DNA of 33,572 nt. Source: CAYXDO01 sp964463485 (lineage in GTDB: Bacteria; Myxococcota; Kuafuiibacteriia; Kuafuiibacteriales; Kuafuiibacteriaceae). The DNA lies in contig CAYXDO010000124.1 in NCBI GenBank assembly GCA_964463485.1, positions 1 through 33,572 on the forward strand. Direction: 5' to 3'. The translations under genes and the position numbers were made by a program. Below, piece after piece: positions 7,892 to 15,174 of this stretch (its first letter is position 1; every line of letters begins with the position of its first letter). The notes under the pieces are model-generated. The model worked only from the letters and a program-made list of their open reading frames with translations, was not told where the DNA came from and made no database searches.

Positions 7892-9388
7892 ATGGCGACG
7901 AAGCCCGGCTACCAGATTCAGTACCGATCCCGAAAAGACCTCGAGGAGGACGTGCGAACGTATCTCGGCCACGGCGGGGTCTCCGTTCCATGGCTGGTGA
8001 AGCTGCCCGCCGTGAATTCGGACATCGCGGTGCGCGTCGTGACGACCTTCGACGCGACCCGCGTGGAGTTTCCGGCCCGCGTGATTCAACACATGCCCGG
8101 CGTGGGGTTCATGGCGACCTTCGAAGACAAAGCCGCGAAGAAGACCCTGGCAGACCATGTGGCCGAAGACGCTTTCGTCGAGCTGCTCGTGAAGGAACCC
8201 GGCCGCCCCAACTCGCGATTGGTCACGCCCTTCGAGGTAGAGATCGAGGCGCCCAAACGCTTCGAAAAAAAGGCCGAGCCGCCCGCCTCGGTGCCGCCGC
8301 CGGCGCCGGCCCACTCGGATCTTGCGAGCCTCGAAGAAGATGAGACCAAGCCATCGCTGTCGGCGCTGTCCGACGACATGGATGACCTCGGCTTGGAGCT
8401 CCCCGAAATCGACGAAGCGCCAGAGAAGCCCGCCGAGGAGCCCAGACCTTCCGCGGCCGCCAAGCCCTCTGACGAAGCCGAGCTCGAAGGCGAGGACGAT
8501 GTCGCCAACGAAGAGGAGTACATGAGCCTCGCGGCCGAGGAGGCCACCGGCGACGAGAGCGACGAAGAGAAGCCCACGTTCGCTCACCCCGGCCCGGGCG
8601 AGAAGTTCATCGTCTACGTGCTCAAGTTCCCGAGTGTGCTCGACTACGTCGACGTCACCCAGACCCTCCGCGACGATCGCAAATTCCAGGTCGAAGTCGA
8701 AGAGGCTGCCGCCGGCGGACGCCCGGTCAAAGTCGGCAATGTCGTTCACCTGCGCGTGCAGCTCCCAGGTCGCAACGTCTTTCAAATGTTCGCAGAGGTC
8801 CTCGAGGTCCAACCCAAGCGCGTCACCGTGCGCGCGAATCCCGGCGACCCCGAGCTCGAGAAAGCCTGCGCCTTCCCCCGCACGCTCACCGGCAAGAAGC
8901 GCCTGGCCAAGGAAACAGACTCCGACCGCGGCCCCACCGAGGTCCTGCGTTTCATGGATCAGCGCAGCGCCGAAGAAGAGAACGCTGGGCCCATCCGCGT
9001 GCGTCTCAAGCGGATGAGTATGGAAGACAAGATCAACTTGGCGCTCTCGGGCGGGCGAGAGGAGCGCATGGCGCTGGCGATGGACACCAACAAAGCCATC
9101 CCCCACTACGTGTTGCGCAACGCGAAGATCACCCTCGACGAGATCGCCTTCATGTCGCGACTCCCGAGCATGAACCCCGACGTCTTGAACAAGATCGCCG
9201 ACAACACGACTTACGTGCAGAACTCCCAGGTCGTGCGGAACTTGGTCTTCAACCCGAAGACTCCGATCACGACGGCCGTGCGACTCCTCGACCGGTTGCC
9301 GAAGAACGAGCTGATGTTGCTGGCCAAGCGAACGTCGATGAACCAGCGCCTCGTCCAAGCCGCCAAGAAGAAGACTGGCATCAAATAG
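7892..9388 (+). CDS. PilZ-like protein with acidic linker and helical-repeat C-terminus
   Basis: 498 aa. The ATG at 7892 has GAAGGA about 9 nt upstream. Residues 1-120 look like a PilZ-type beta-barrel of the myxobacterial paralogous kind (VRVVTTFDATRVEFPARVIQHMPGVGFMATFED). A strongly acidic, low-complexity linker follows (roughly 135-230, rich in Glu, Asp, Ala and Pro). A second beta-rich domain spans about 230-330 (KVGNVVHLRVQLPGRNVFQMFAEVLEV). The last ~130 residues are an alpha-helical repeat common in myxobacteria (MSMEDKINLALSGGREERMAL, then IPHYVLRNAKITLDEI and VVRNLVFNPKTPITTAV). The likely role is c-di-GMP-linked or structural signalling. I do not see a clear RxxxR nucleotide-binding motif, so binding is unproven. 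Confidence 0.72.
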   Translation: MATKPGYQIQYRSRKDLEEDVRTYLGHGGVSVPWLVKLPAVNSDIAVRVVTTFDATRVEFPARVIQHMPGVGFMATFEDKAAKKTLADHVAEDAFVELLVKEPGRPNSRLVTPFEVEIEAPKRFEKKAEPPASVPPPAPAHSDLASLEEDETKPSLSALSDDMDDLGLELPEIDEAPEKPAEEPRPSAAAKPSDEAELEGEDDVANEEEYMSLAAEEATGDESDEEKPTFAHPGPGEKFIVYVLKFPSVLDYVDVTQTLRDDRKFQVEVEEAAAGGRPVKVGNVVHLRVQLPGRNVFQMFAEVLEVQPKRVTVRANPGDPELEKACAFPRTLTGKKRLAKETDSDRGPTEVLRFMDQRSAEEENAGPIRVRLKRMSMEDKINLALSGGREERMALAMDTNKAIPHYVLRNAKITLDEIAFMSRLPSMNPDVLNKIADNTTYVQNSQVVRNLVFNPKTPITTAVRLLDRLPKNELMLLAKRTSMNQRLVQAAKKKTGIK

Positions 9389-9720
9389 GTCGGCCCGCGC
9401 CGAGGGCACGAGGAACCGGTGCGTTCCGACATCAAGCCCGGTGCGGTGGACCGTGCAAAGACACTGCTCGGCGCTCCATTGGGGAATCGCGTCGGGCACG
9501 GGCACGGGCACGGGCACGGTGCGAAACCTCGCTTCGCTCGGTTTCAGGTATCGGTCCGCTGGGGATCCTGAACTGAAACTGCTGCGGACTCGACGAAGCC
9601 AGTTTGCTCCGCGGATCGAGATGCCACGACTCGGTGCGAGTGGCGACTCGAGACCTCACGTCCTCCTTCCCACTCCCCATGAATTGCGGACCCAATCGGA
9701 CGATCTTCCGAGGCGTGTGA
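9389..9720. other. Gene-poor intergenic stretch with hairpins
   Basis: 332 bp with no convincing gene. A small hairpin (TCGGC 9390-9394 / GCCGA 9399-9403) begins just after the PilZ gene stop. A hexamer repeat follows at 9494-9517. Beyond it are two inverted repeats that share sequence and so are mutually exclusive: GAAACC 9523-9528 with GGTTTC 9540-9545, and GTTTCAG 9541-9547 with CTGAAAC 9573-9579. A nested stem also fits, TTCAGG-T-ATC (9543-9552) with GATCCTGAA (9564-9572). Confidence 0.6.
9494..9517. repeat. GGGCAC hexamer tandem repeat (4 copies)
   Basis: Four exact head-to-tail copies of gggcac, then a partial unit. It is a short microsatellite in non-coding sequence, just upstream of the overlapping hairpins. 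No function is assigned. Confidence 0.9.
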
Positions 9721-10314
9721 TTGGCCCGCGAACTGCAGGTTCGCCGAGCGATGGTGATTGCGCATAAGGTCTACGAGGAGCTAGCGCCTCGTCGTGCTGC
9801 GAGCGTCCCTGCGCTCGACGCGCGGCTGTCCGTCTGGGGTCAGGCCACGCGCGAGGCCGTGCAGAGCCGAGCGAACGCTCTGGCTCGCGGCGCCGTCTTG
9901 TTCGCCGAAGAAGTGGGTCGGTCCGCTGCGAAGGTGCAGGGCCCGATCGTAGAAGGCTCTGACGCCCTTCTGGCCCTGGGAGCCGACTCTCTGGCCGCGC
10001 TCGCCTCGAACCTCCTTCCGGGCGCCGTGCCGCAGTCCTGCAGGCTGCTTTGGGTCGACCCGGAGCGTCTCGAAGGGCGCATCCTCAACGCCCTCGCGCC
10101 CGCCGTCGACGCCGCGCGGACCGCCGTTCGCAAACGCCAAGCGCTCTACCGGCGCCGAGCGCGCCTGTGGAAGGACCACCCAGATCGGCTGGAAGAGCTC
10201 CGCGACGAGGTGGAGGGCCTTCGCGTTCCGAAGTGCCCGCCTCCCGCCGAGGTCGCCGTGATTCTGTCGAGCATGTTCAAGGGCGAGCCCCCGCGGCCCC
10301 GCCTCGTTCGCTGA
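9721..10314 (+). CDS. Hypothetical protein, Ala/Arg-rich and helical
   Basis: 197 aa, family not recognised. It is soluble and helical, rich in Ala, Arg and Leu. It has no signal peptide, no convincing membrane helix (ALLALGADSLAALASNLL is only mildly hydrophobic), and a basic region around residues 130-155 (TAVRKRQALYRRRARLWKDH). A TTG at 9721 has GAGG 7 nt upstream. An ATG at 9751 would shorten it by 10 residues. Codon usage (strong GC at third positions) and the long open frame support a real gene. It converges with the YdcF-like gene, with a hairpin between them. Confidence 0.55.
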   Translation: MARELQVRRAMVIAHKVYEELAPRRAASVPALDARLSVWGQATREAVQSRANALARGAVLFAEEVGRSAAKVQGPIVEGSDALLALGADSLAALASNLLPGAVPQSCRLLWVDPERLEGRILNALAPAVDAARTAVRKRQALYRRRARLWKDHPDRLEELRDEVEGLRVPKCPPPAEVAVILSSMFKGEPPRPRLVR

Positions 10315-10319
10315 CCTTC

Positions 10320-10341
10320 ATCGGCGCAGGCTCGCGCCGAT
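10320..10341. terminator. GC-rich hairpin between convergent genes, possible bidirectional terminator
   Basis: Perfect 8-bp inverted repeat, ATCGGCGC at 10320-10327 and GCGCCGAT at 10334-10341, with a 6-nt loop. It sits in the 36-bp gap between two convergent stop codons. There is no U-tract on either side. Position and stem strength suggest termination or mRNA 3'-end stabilisation in both directions. Confidence 0.5.
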
Positions 10342-10350
10342 CGCCGCGGT

Positions 10351-11280
10351 TCAGCGGCCCACGGCCCGCCCCATCAGCTCCCACAGCGCCGTCTGAATCC
10401 GCTGGAACCCGTCCGCGCTCGGGACGAAGTCCACGGGTCCAAACGCTGGCATCTCTCCTCGATGGTCCGCCGGAATCGGAATCAGCTCGAGCCCGCGCCT
10501 GACAGCGAGCCCCATCGCGCGCGGCATGTGCCAGGCCGAGGTCACCAGCCCCACGCGCTCATACCCTCGTTGGAGCACCAACGAATGCAGCGCTGCGATC
10601 TCCTGAGTCGTGTTGATCGGCTCCGGCAACCTCACGATCGCGCTCGCCGGAATCCCGAGCGACCTCCAAATCTCCGACGTCTGCTCCGAAATGTCCTCCT
10701 CCGACAGGCCCTCGATGCCATGCCCGGAGGTAATGAGGACGGGAGTCTTCTTCAGAAAATACAGCTGGGCGCCGAGCAGCACCCGATCACCGCTCATCGA
10801 GAGCTCGAACCGCTTGGGACCCCGCTTCGACCCTCCTCCCAGCACGAGCACCGCGTCGAACGGCAGCCCCGTCGTGAGATCGAACGCCGGATATCGTGAT
10901 TCGAGCGAGCGCATGAGCAATGCCCCGATGAAGCTGCTCCCCGCGCAGTTGTAGATCGTGAGGGCGGCGGCGAACGCGAGGCCACGGCGGCGCTGACCGA
11001 TCCAGAACGCAGAAGCGGTGGCAGAAAAAAGCGCCCAGAAGATGAGCCCTGCCGGCATCACCAAGCGCGCAGCCACCTTCTGCGCCAAGGGGTCGCCGAT
11101 GAGCCCGACGAACGCGACGATGATACAACAGAGCGCGAGGCCGAGGTGTCCGAGGAGCCTTCGTCGGTCGCTCCTCACCGCCAGTTGTGTCGCGAGCGCC
11201 GCCACGATCCCCGCGGCCAAGCACGCCAACAGCGTGATCAGCGCGGTCGCCCAGGGTCGAGCGCCGCGCCGTCGACCCAC
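10351..11280 (-). CDS. YdcF/ElyC-family (DUF218) membrane protein
   Basis: 309 aa. About four transmembrane helices occupy the first ~130 residues (for example ALITLLACLAAGIVAALATQ and LGLALCCIIVAFVGLIG). A DUF218 domain fills the C-terminal ~170. Its conserved blocks are visible: DAVLVLGGGSKRG, VLITSGHGIEG, LGIPASAIVRLPEPINTTQE and VTSAWHMPRAMG. Relatives (ElyC, SanA, YdcF) affect envelope and peptidoglycan-precursor homeostasis; the biochemical activity is not settled. The GTG start at 11280 lies 43 bp inside the 3' end of the upstream response-regulator gene, so translational coupling is likely. A TTG at 11229 is a shorter alternative but would cut into the first helix. Confidence 0.8.
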   Translation of the reverse strand: MGRRRGARPWATALITLLACLAAGIVAALATQLAVRSDRRRLLGHLGLALCCIIVAFVGLIGDPLAQKVAARLVMPAGLIFWALFSATASAFWIGQRRRGLAFAAALTIYNCAGSSFIGALLMRSLESRYPAFDLTTGLPFDAVLVLGGGSKRGPKRFELSMSGDRVLLGAQLYFLKKTPVLITSGHGIEGLSEEDISEQTSEIWRSLGIPASAIVRLPEPINTTQEIAALHSLVLQRGYERVGLVTSAWHMPRAMGLAVRRGLELIPIPADHRGEMPAFGPVDFVPSADGFQRIQTALWELMGRAVGR

Positions 11281-13319
11281 GCGGCGTTGTCTTCGTCGAG
11301 CGGAATCTCGAAGTCCTCTTCGACACGCGGAGGACTGGGCCGGCGCGTGATGGCGACGTGGTCCGCGGGCGACGGGCCATCGAGCATTCGATCGAGCGCG
11401 TCCGCTCGCTGCGCCGCCGCGCTGTCGGCGGCGTCCGTGCGCGGCCCGTCGAGCATGCGATCGAGCGCGTCCGACTTGGGTTCTTGGGACCCCAGCATGT
11501 CGTCGATGTCGCGCCCGAGATCCTCGGAGAGCGGTGAAGCGGGCTGGACGGTCGACGGGACGGACGTAGGGACGTTGTACTCGGGAGCGGCCTTCGGCGC
11601 TTGCGACCTCTCCAGCAGATCGCGCCGCTCCTCGTCCATCATCCGCAGACCGTCGAGCAACAGGTCGATGTTGGCGCGGTTGATCGTGCGCTTCTCGGTC
11701 ACGACGCCGTGTGTGATCGAGAACTTCGAGTCGCGCAGCCGCAAGATGTCGAGGAACGCAGACTCACCAAAAGCGTCGCCCGAGACCGCATGCACGATCT
11801 CGCCCTGGTTCATGTAGACGTAGCGATTCTCGTCACCCTCGAGCGTGATGAGCGCGGTCTTTCGGCCCATCTCCAAGATCTGGATGATCTCTGGAATGCT
11901 GAGGTCGCGAATGTAACCGCTGATGCCGGTCGGTCGCACCACGCCATCCACACGCTGCTCCGCGCGCTTCAAGATGATGTCGAGCCGAATGACGAGGTCG
12001 TTGATGTTGACCGGCTTGTAGAGAAAGTCTTCCGCGCCAAGCAGCAGCATGTCGCGCCGCGCATACGTGGAGTTGCGCGTCGCCATGAAAATTACCGGCG
12101 GAGGCTTCTCTCCCAGGGCCAACAGCTTCTCGTACAAAACCGGCGCGTCCATGTCCGAGAGCTCCGTGGCGCACAAGACCGCCGACGGATGCATCGACTT
12201 GATGAGCTCGAGCCCCTCGACTCCAGAGACCGAGCCCATGACCTTGTAACCTTCCGCCGACAAGCGAACGCGAAGCAACGACAGGTCCCCAGAGTCCTGC
12301 TCCAACACCACGACGGTGTCCCCGCGTTTCTTGGCCCGCGAGATCGCTTGATCCTCGGAGTTCAGGATCTCGACGAAGAACTCGACGATCTCGGGATCGA
12401 ACTGCGAGCCCGCGTTGCCGATGAGCTCGTGGAGCGCCGCCTCGGGCGTGACCGCCGCCCGGTGGGGACGCGGGCTGACCATCGCCTGGTACGCGTCCAC
12501 GATCGCCAGAATGCGAGCTCCGAGCGGGATCGCTCGACCCTTGACGCCGTCCGGATAGCCCGTCCCGTCATAGCGCTCGTGCGAATGGTAGATGATCGAC
12601 TTCACCTCCCAGGGAAAGTCGATCTCATCGAGGATTCGAACGGTGAGCTCGGTGTGGTTGCGGATCAGCGCTTGCTCTTCCGACGAGAGATCCTTGGAGA
12701 GCGGACGAGTCAGCACGTAGCGCCACACGTCTCGAAACATGGTGGCGATCTGGAGCGAGTCGCGCATGTCTCCGTTGAGGCTCATACGATCGGCGATGAG
12801 CTGTACGTAGCGCTTGACGTAGTGGTTGTCGCCGCTTCGGAACGGGTCTTGAAGCTCCAGGAGATTGACGAGCAGCGAGACCGAATCGAGGTAGCACTTC
12901 TTGAGGCGCGCGACGTCCGACTGCGCGCTGTCGAGCAAGATGGACGACTTCAGCAAATGTCCAACTTCGTCCTTGTCGAGGATGAAGTCGCCCGGGCCGA
13001 AGCGAAGGATGTCCTCGCTCGATTGGATCGCGCCAAAGCTCGTGACGAGCACGGTCTTCGTGTCCGGAAATCGCTTCTGAATCGAGATCTTGAGGCGCCG
13101 GCCGCCCATCTCCGGCACGTTCGTGTCGATGATGACCTCGTCGAAGCGGTTGTCCTCCAAGATATCGAGCGCTTCTTCGGCCGTTCGAACGGTGTACGTC
13201 TCGAACTCCGGCTGGTCGGTGAGAAGGCTGATGCCGATGCGGACGCTCTTGTCTGCGCTCGCGATGAGGATCCGCCGCCGAGTAGGCGTTCGGGGAAGCC
13301 TTGGCCGACCTTCAGCCAC
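11238..13319 (-). CDS. Multidomain response regulator: REC, degenerate HD-GYP, pseudo-REC, DUF4388
   Basis: 693 aa, cytoplasmic. Residues 15-130 form a receiver with probable phospho-acceptor Asp65 (VIIDTNVPEMGG). Residues 140-320 are an HD-GYP-like fold. HERYDGTGYPDG and the DPEIVEFF tail are intact, but LLHDIGK is replaced by MFRDVWR, so the metal-binding His is Arg196 and the Lys is lost. Residues 333-452 are a second receiver in which the acceptor position falls on Ala384 (VLCATELSDMD), while Lys435 remains. Residues 462-560 are DUF4388/PATAN (IPEIIQILEMGRKTALITL). The C-terminal tail is disordered and carries DALDRMLDGP twice. It is likely a protein-interaction scaffold controlled by phosphorylation of the first receiver. 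The GTG start has GAGG 7 nt upstream. The gene lies 62 bp after the aminotransferase gene on the same strand. Confidence 0.85.
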   Translation of the reverse strand: MAEGRPRLPRTPTRRRILIASADKSVRIGISLLTDQPEFETYTVRTAEEALDILEDNRFDEVIIDTNVPEMGGRRLKISIQKRFPDTKTVLVTSFGAIQSSEDILRFGPGDFILDKDEVGHLLKSSILLDSAQSDVARLKKCYLDSVSLLVNLLELQDPFRSGDNHYVKRYVQLIADRMSLNGDMRDSLQIATMFRDVWRYVLTRPLSKDLSSEEQALIRNHTELTVRILDEIDFPWEVKSIIYHSHERYDGTGYPDGVKGRAIPLGARILAIVDAYQAMVSPRPHRAAVTPEAALHELIGNAGSQFDPEIVEFFVEILNSEDQAISRAKKRGDTVVVLEQDSGDLSLLRVRLSAEGYKVMGSVSGVEGLELIKSMHPSAVLCATELSDMDAPVLYEKLLALGEKPPPVIFMATRNSTYARRDMLLLGAEDFLYKPVNINDLVIRLDIILKRAEQRVDGVVRPTGISGYIRDLSIPEIIQILEMGRKTALITLEGDENRYVYMNQGEIVHAVSGDAFGESAFLDILRLRDSKFSITHGVVTEKRTINRANIDLLLDGLRMMDEERRDLLERSQAPKAAPEYNVPTSVPSTVQPASPLSEDLGRDIDDMLGSQEPKSDALDRMLDGPRTDAADSAAAQRADALDRMLDGPSPADHVAITRRPSPPRVEEDFEIPLDEDNAAWVDGAALDPGRPR

Positions 13320-13381
13320 CGTGCGACCTCACGATAGCCGCGCCCAGAAGGAAGCTCAACTTCGCGGTCCGACGGAGTGAT

Positions 13382-14575
13382 TCAGCTTCGAACCAGGCCC
13401 TCGCTGCGTAGGGCATCAACCAGTGCGGCGATATCTTCGTCTGAATTGTAGAGCTGCAACGCGACGCGCAAGAGCCGTTCAGGCGAGCGCGGCCACGGGA
13501 ACACCGGGACTTCGATGTGGTGGCGGGCCGCGAGCACGTCGATCAACGGGTCGAGGCCCACGGAGCTCACGGGGTCTACCTCGAGCCCTCTCGAGAGCGG
13601 AACAGGGAGCGGAACGGAAACGAGCGATCCGATCATGCTCTCCGGCGCGGGCGGTTCGATCGCGAGCGCCGCGCAAAGTCGAGCCCGTGCCTCCAAGGCC
13701 AAGGCGCGATTGCGAGCGCGGATCTCCGGCCAACCGCCCGGCACCATCGTGCCCAGGTGATCGATGGCTGCGGGAACCGTGAGCCACGCGCTCGGGTCGA
13801 AGGTCCCGGTCCAGTCGAACTCGAGCCAGAATCGCGAACGCTTGCGCGTACTGGTTGCACCGTGGCTTGGAGCGAGGGGTCGCAGCCCCGATCGCTTGTC
13901 ACTGCGAGCCCACAAGAACGCGGAGCCCTTCGGCGCGCAGAGCCACTTGTGAGCGTTGGCCGTGTAGTACGTGGCGCCTGTGCTCGGCACGTCGAGATCG
14001 AGCATACCGAGGGCGTGGGCACCGTCGACCAGAACGTCGATACCGCGGGCGCCGGCCGCGTCGCAGATCGCGCGAATGGGAAAGACGAGGCCGGTGGGGC
14101 TCGTGACGTGATCGACGATCAGGAGCTTCGTGCGGTCCGTGAACGACCTCGCGATCGCTTCGGTCACCTGCGTCGGATCCGAGAGCGGAAACGGGACCTC
14201 AGCGACGACGACCTCGGCCCCCGCTCGATCGGCCACGAGCGCCGCGGCGTTCTTCACGGCGGGGTAGCCGTGATTCGTCAGGAGCAGCTCGTCGCCGGGC
14301 TCGAAGTCGAGAGAGCGCAGCACCGTCGCCACCGCGTGGGTCGCGTTCGGTACGAACACGATGTCTTCGGGCGCGGCCGCGACGAACGCCGAGAGTCGCT
14401 CCCGCGCGCTGTCGAGCAACGGCTCGAGCTCCCGCGCAAAAAAGCGAACAGGATTGGCTTCCATTTGCGCGACGATCTCGGCCTGGGCGGCGATCACGGA
14501 TCGAGGGCAGGCCCCAAAAGATCCGTGGTTCAAAAAACGAACGTTCGGGTCGAGGGGCCAGAGCAGGGCGTACAC
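13382..14575 (-). CDS. Class V aminotransferase-fold PLP enzyme, isopenicillin N epimerase-like
   Basis: 397 aa from a GTG at 14575. The start of the typical fold, FLNHGSFGACP, follows at once (residues 14-24). The fold type I PLP signature is complete: NATHAV near 77, VDHVTSPTG at 154-162, VDGAHALG with Asp184 for the pyridine nitrogen, and Lys210 in ANAHKWL for the Schiff base. The set NHGSFG/SPTG/DGAHA/AHKW is characteristic of the CefD-like group, which includes epimerases, desulfurases and lyases. The substrate cannot be inferred, and nothing beta-lactam-related is nearby. A longer frame exists upstream but would run into the divergent TPR gene's promoter and has low-quality composition. 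It could be cotranscribed with the downstream response regulator (62-bp gap). Confidence 0.82.
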   Translation of the reverse strand: MYALLWPLDPNVRFLNHGSFGACPRSVIAAQAEIVAQMEANPVRFFARELEPLLDSARERLSAFVAAAPEDIVFVPNATHAVATVLRSLDFEPGDELLLTNHGYPAVKNAAALVADRAGAEVVVAEVPFPLSDPTQVTEAIARSFTDRTKLLIVDHVTSPTGLVFPIRAICDAAGARGIDVLVDGAHALGMLDLDVPSTGATYYTANAHKWLCAPKGSAFLWARSDKRSGLRPLAPSHGATSTRKRSRFWLEFDWTGTFDPSAWLTVPAAIDHLGTMVPGGWPEIRARNRALALEARARLCAALAIEPPAPESMIGSLVSVPLPVPLSRGLEVDPVSSVGLDPLIDVLAARHHIEVPVFPWPRSPERLLRVALQLYNSDEDIAALVDALRSEGLVRS

Positions 14576-14688
14576 CCCTGACCTATGCCACGAACGCGTT
14601 CCGCGCGTTACGGTCGCCCGCCTACGACCGAGCTCGGGCGCTGTCTGGCCCGTTGCGTCGCCGCCCTTGGGCATGGTTCGCTCACCCC

Positions 14689-15174
14689 GTGGATGACGGG
14701 CGGCTTCTAGAAGAGATCGCGCTCGGCAAACGCTCCGTTGCAGAGCTCGCCGGACTCGACGCCAAGGACCTCGATCGGATCGAAGGGCTCGGTGTATCGG
14801 CCTTCTCGAGCGGTCGGTTCGATCGCGCCGCCACGATCTTCTCGGGCCTGGAAGCGCTCGATCCAAAGCGCCCCGAGCACTCGCTTCATCTCGCACACGC
14901 TTTCGCTCAGAGCGGACACTCCGGGCCGGCGATCGACGCCTTCAGCCGTTACCTCGACGGCGTCGAAGCCGACGGCCGAACCGACGACGTGATTCGCGCG
15001 CTGCTCGCGCGAGCGCTGCTGTACGTCAGCCGCAACGACGATCAGCGCGCCCACGCCGATCTCTCTCGCGCGCGTGAGCTTGCGGGACAAGACCCAGGGC
15101 TCGCAAAGCTGGTCGAAGAGTTCGGACGTGATCGTTCGAGCCAGCCGCCGCGCGCGCCGAAGGGATCACCGTGA
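14689..15174 (+). CDS. SycD/LcrH-like TPR protein (type III secretion chaperone-like)
   Basis: 161 aa from a GTG at 14689; a TTG at 14653 would add 12 residues. It has the length and layout of SycD/LcrH class II chaperones. An N-terminal helix is followed by about three tetratricopeptide-like repeats: DRIEGLGVSAFSSGRFDRAATIFSGLEALDP, then HSLHLAHAFAQSGHSGPAIDAFSRYL, then ALLARALLYVSRNDDQRAHADLSRA. The C-terminal tail is Pro/Arg-rich. Family members bind translocators or regulate secretion. Here no secretion apparatus genes are in view, so a general protein-binding role is as likely. The last four bases (GTGA) overlap the start of the PP2C gene, so the two products are probably made together. 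Confidence 0.65.
   Translation: MDDGRLLEEIALGKRSVAELAGLDAKDLDRIEGLGVSAFSSGRFDRAATIFSGLEALDPKRPEHSLHLAHAFAQSGHSGPAIDAFSRYLDGVEADGRTDDVIRALLARALLYVSRNDDQRAHADLSRARELAGQDPGLAKLVEEFGRDRSSQPPRAPKGSP

Noticed and set aside
7769..9517. Antisense frame of 582 aa over the PilZ-like gene
   Set aside because: No motif, and the opposite frame encodes recognisable PilZ-like and helical-repeat sequence with a good Shine-Dalgarno. Treated as a shadow frame.
11601..13337. Plus-strand frame of 578 aa over the response regulator
   Set aside because: The minus strand encodes clear REC, HD-GYP and DUF4388 motifs. The plus-strand product is only charged low-complexity sequence.
14576..14896. N-terminal extension of the aminotransferase-like protein
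   Set aside because: The extra ~107 residues are Arg-rich without family similarity and overlap the start of the divergent TPR gene. The fold begins right after the GTG at 14575.
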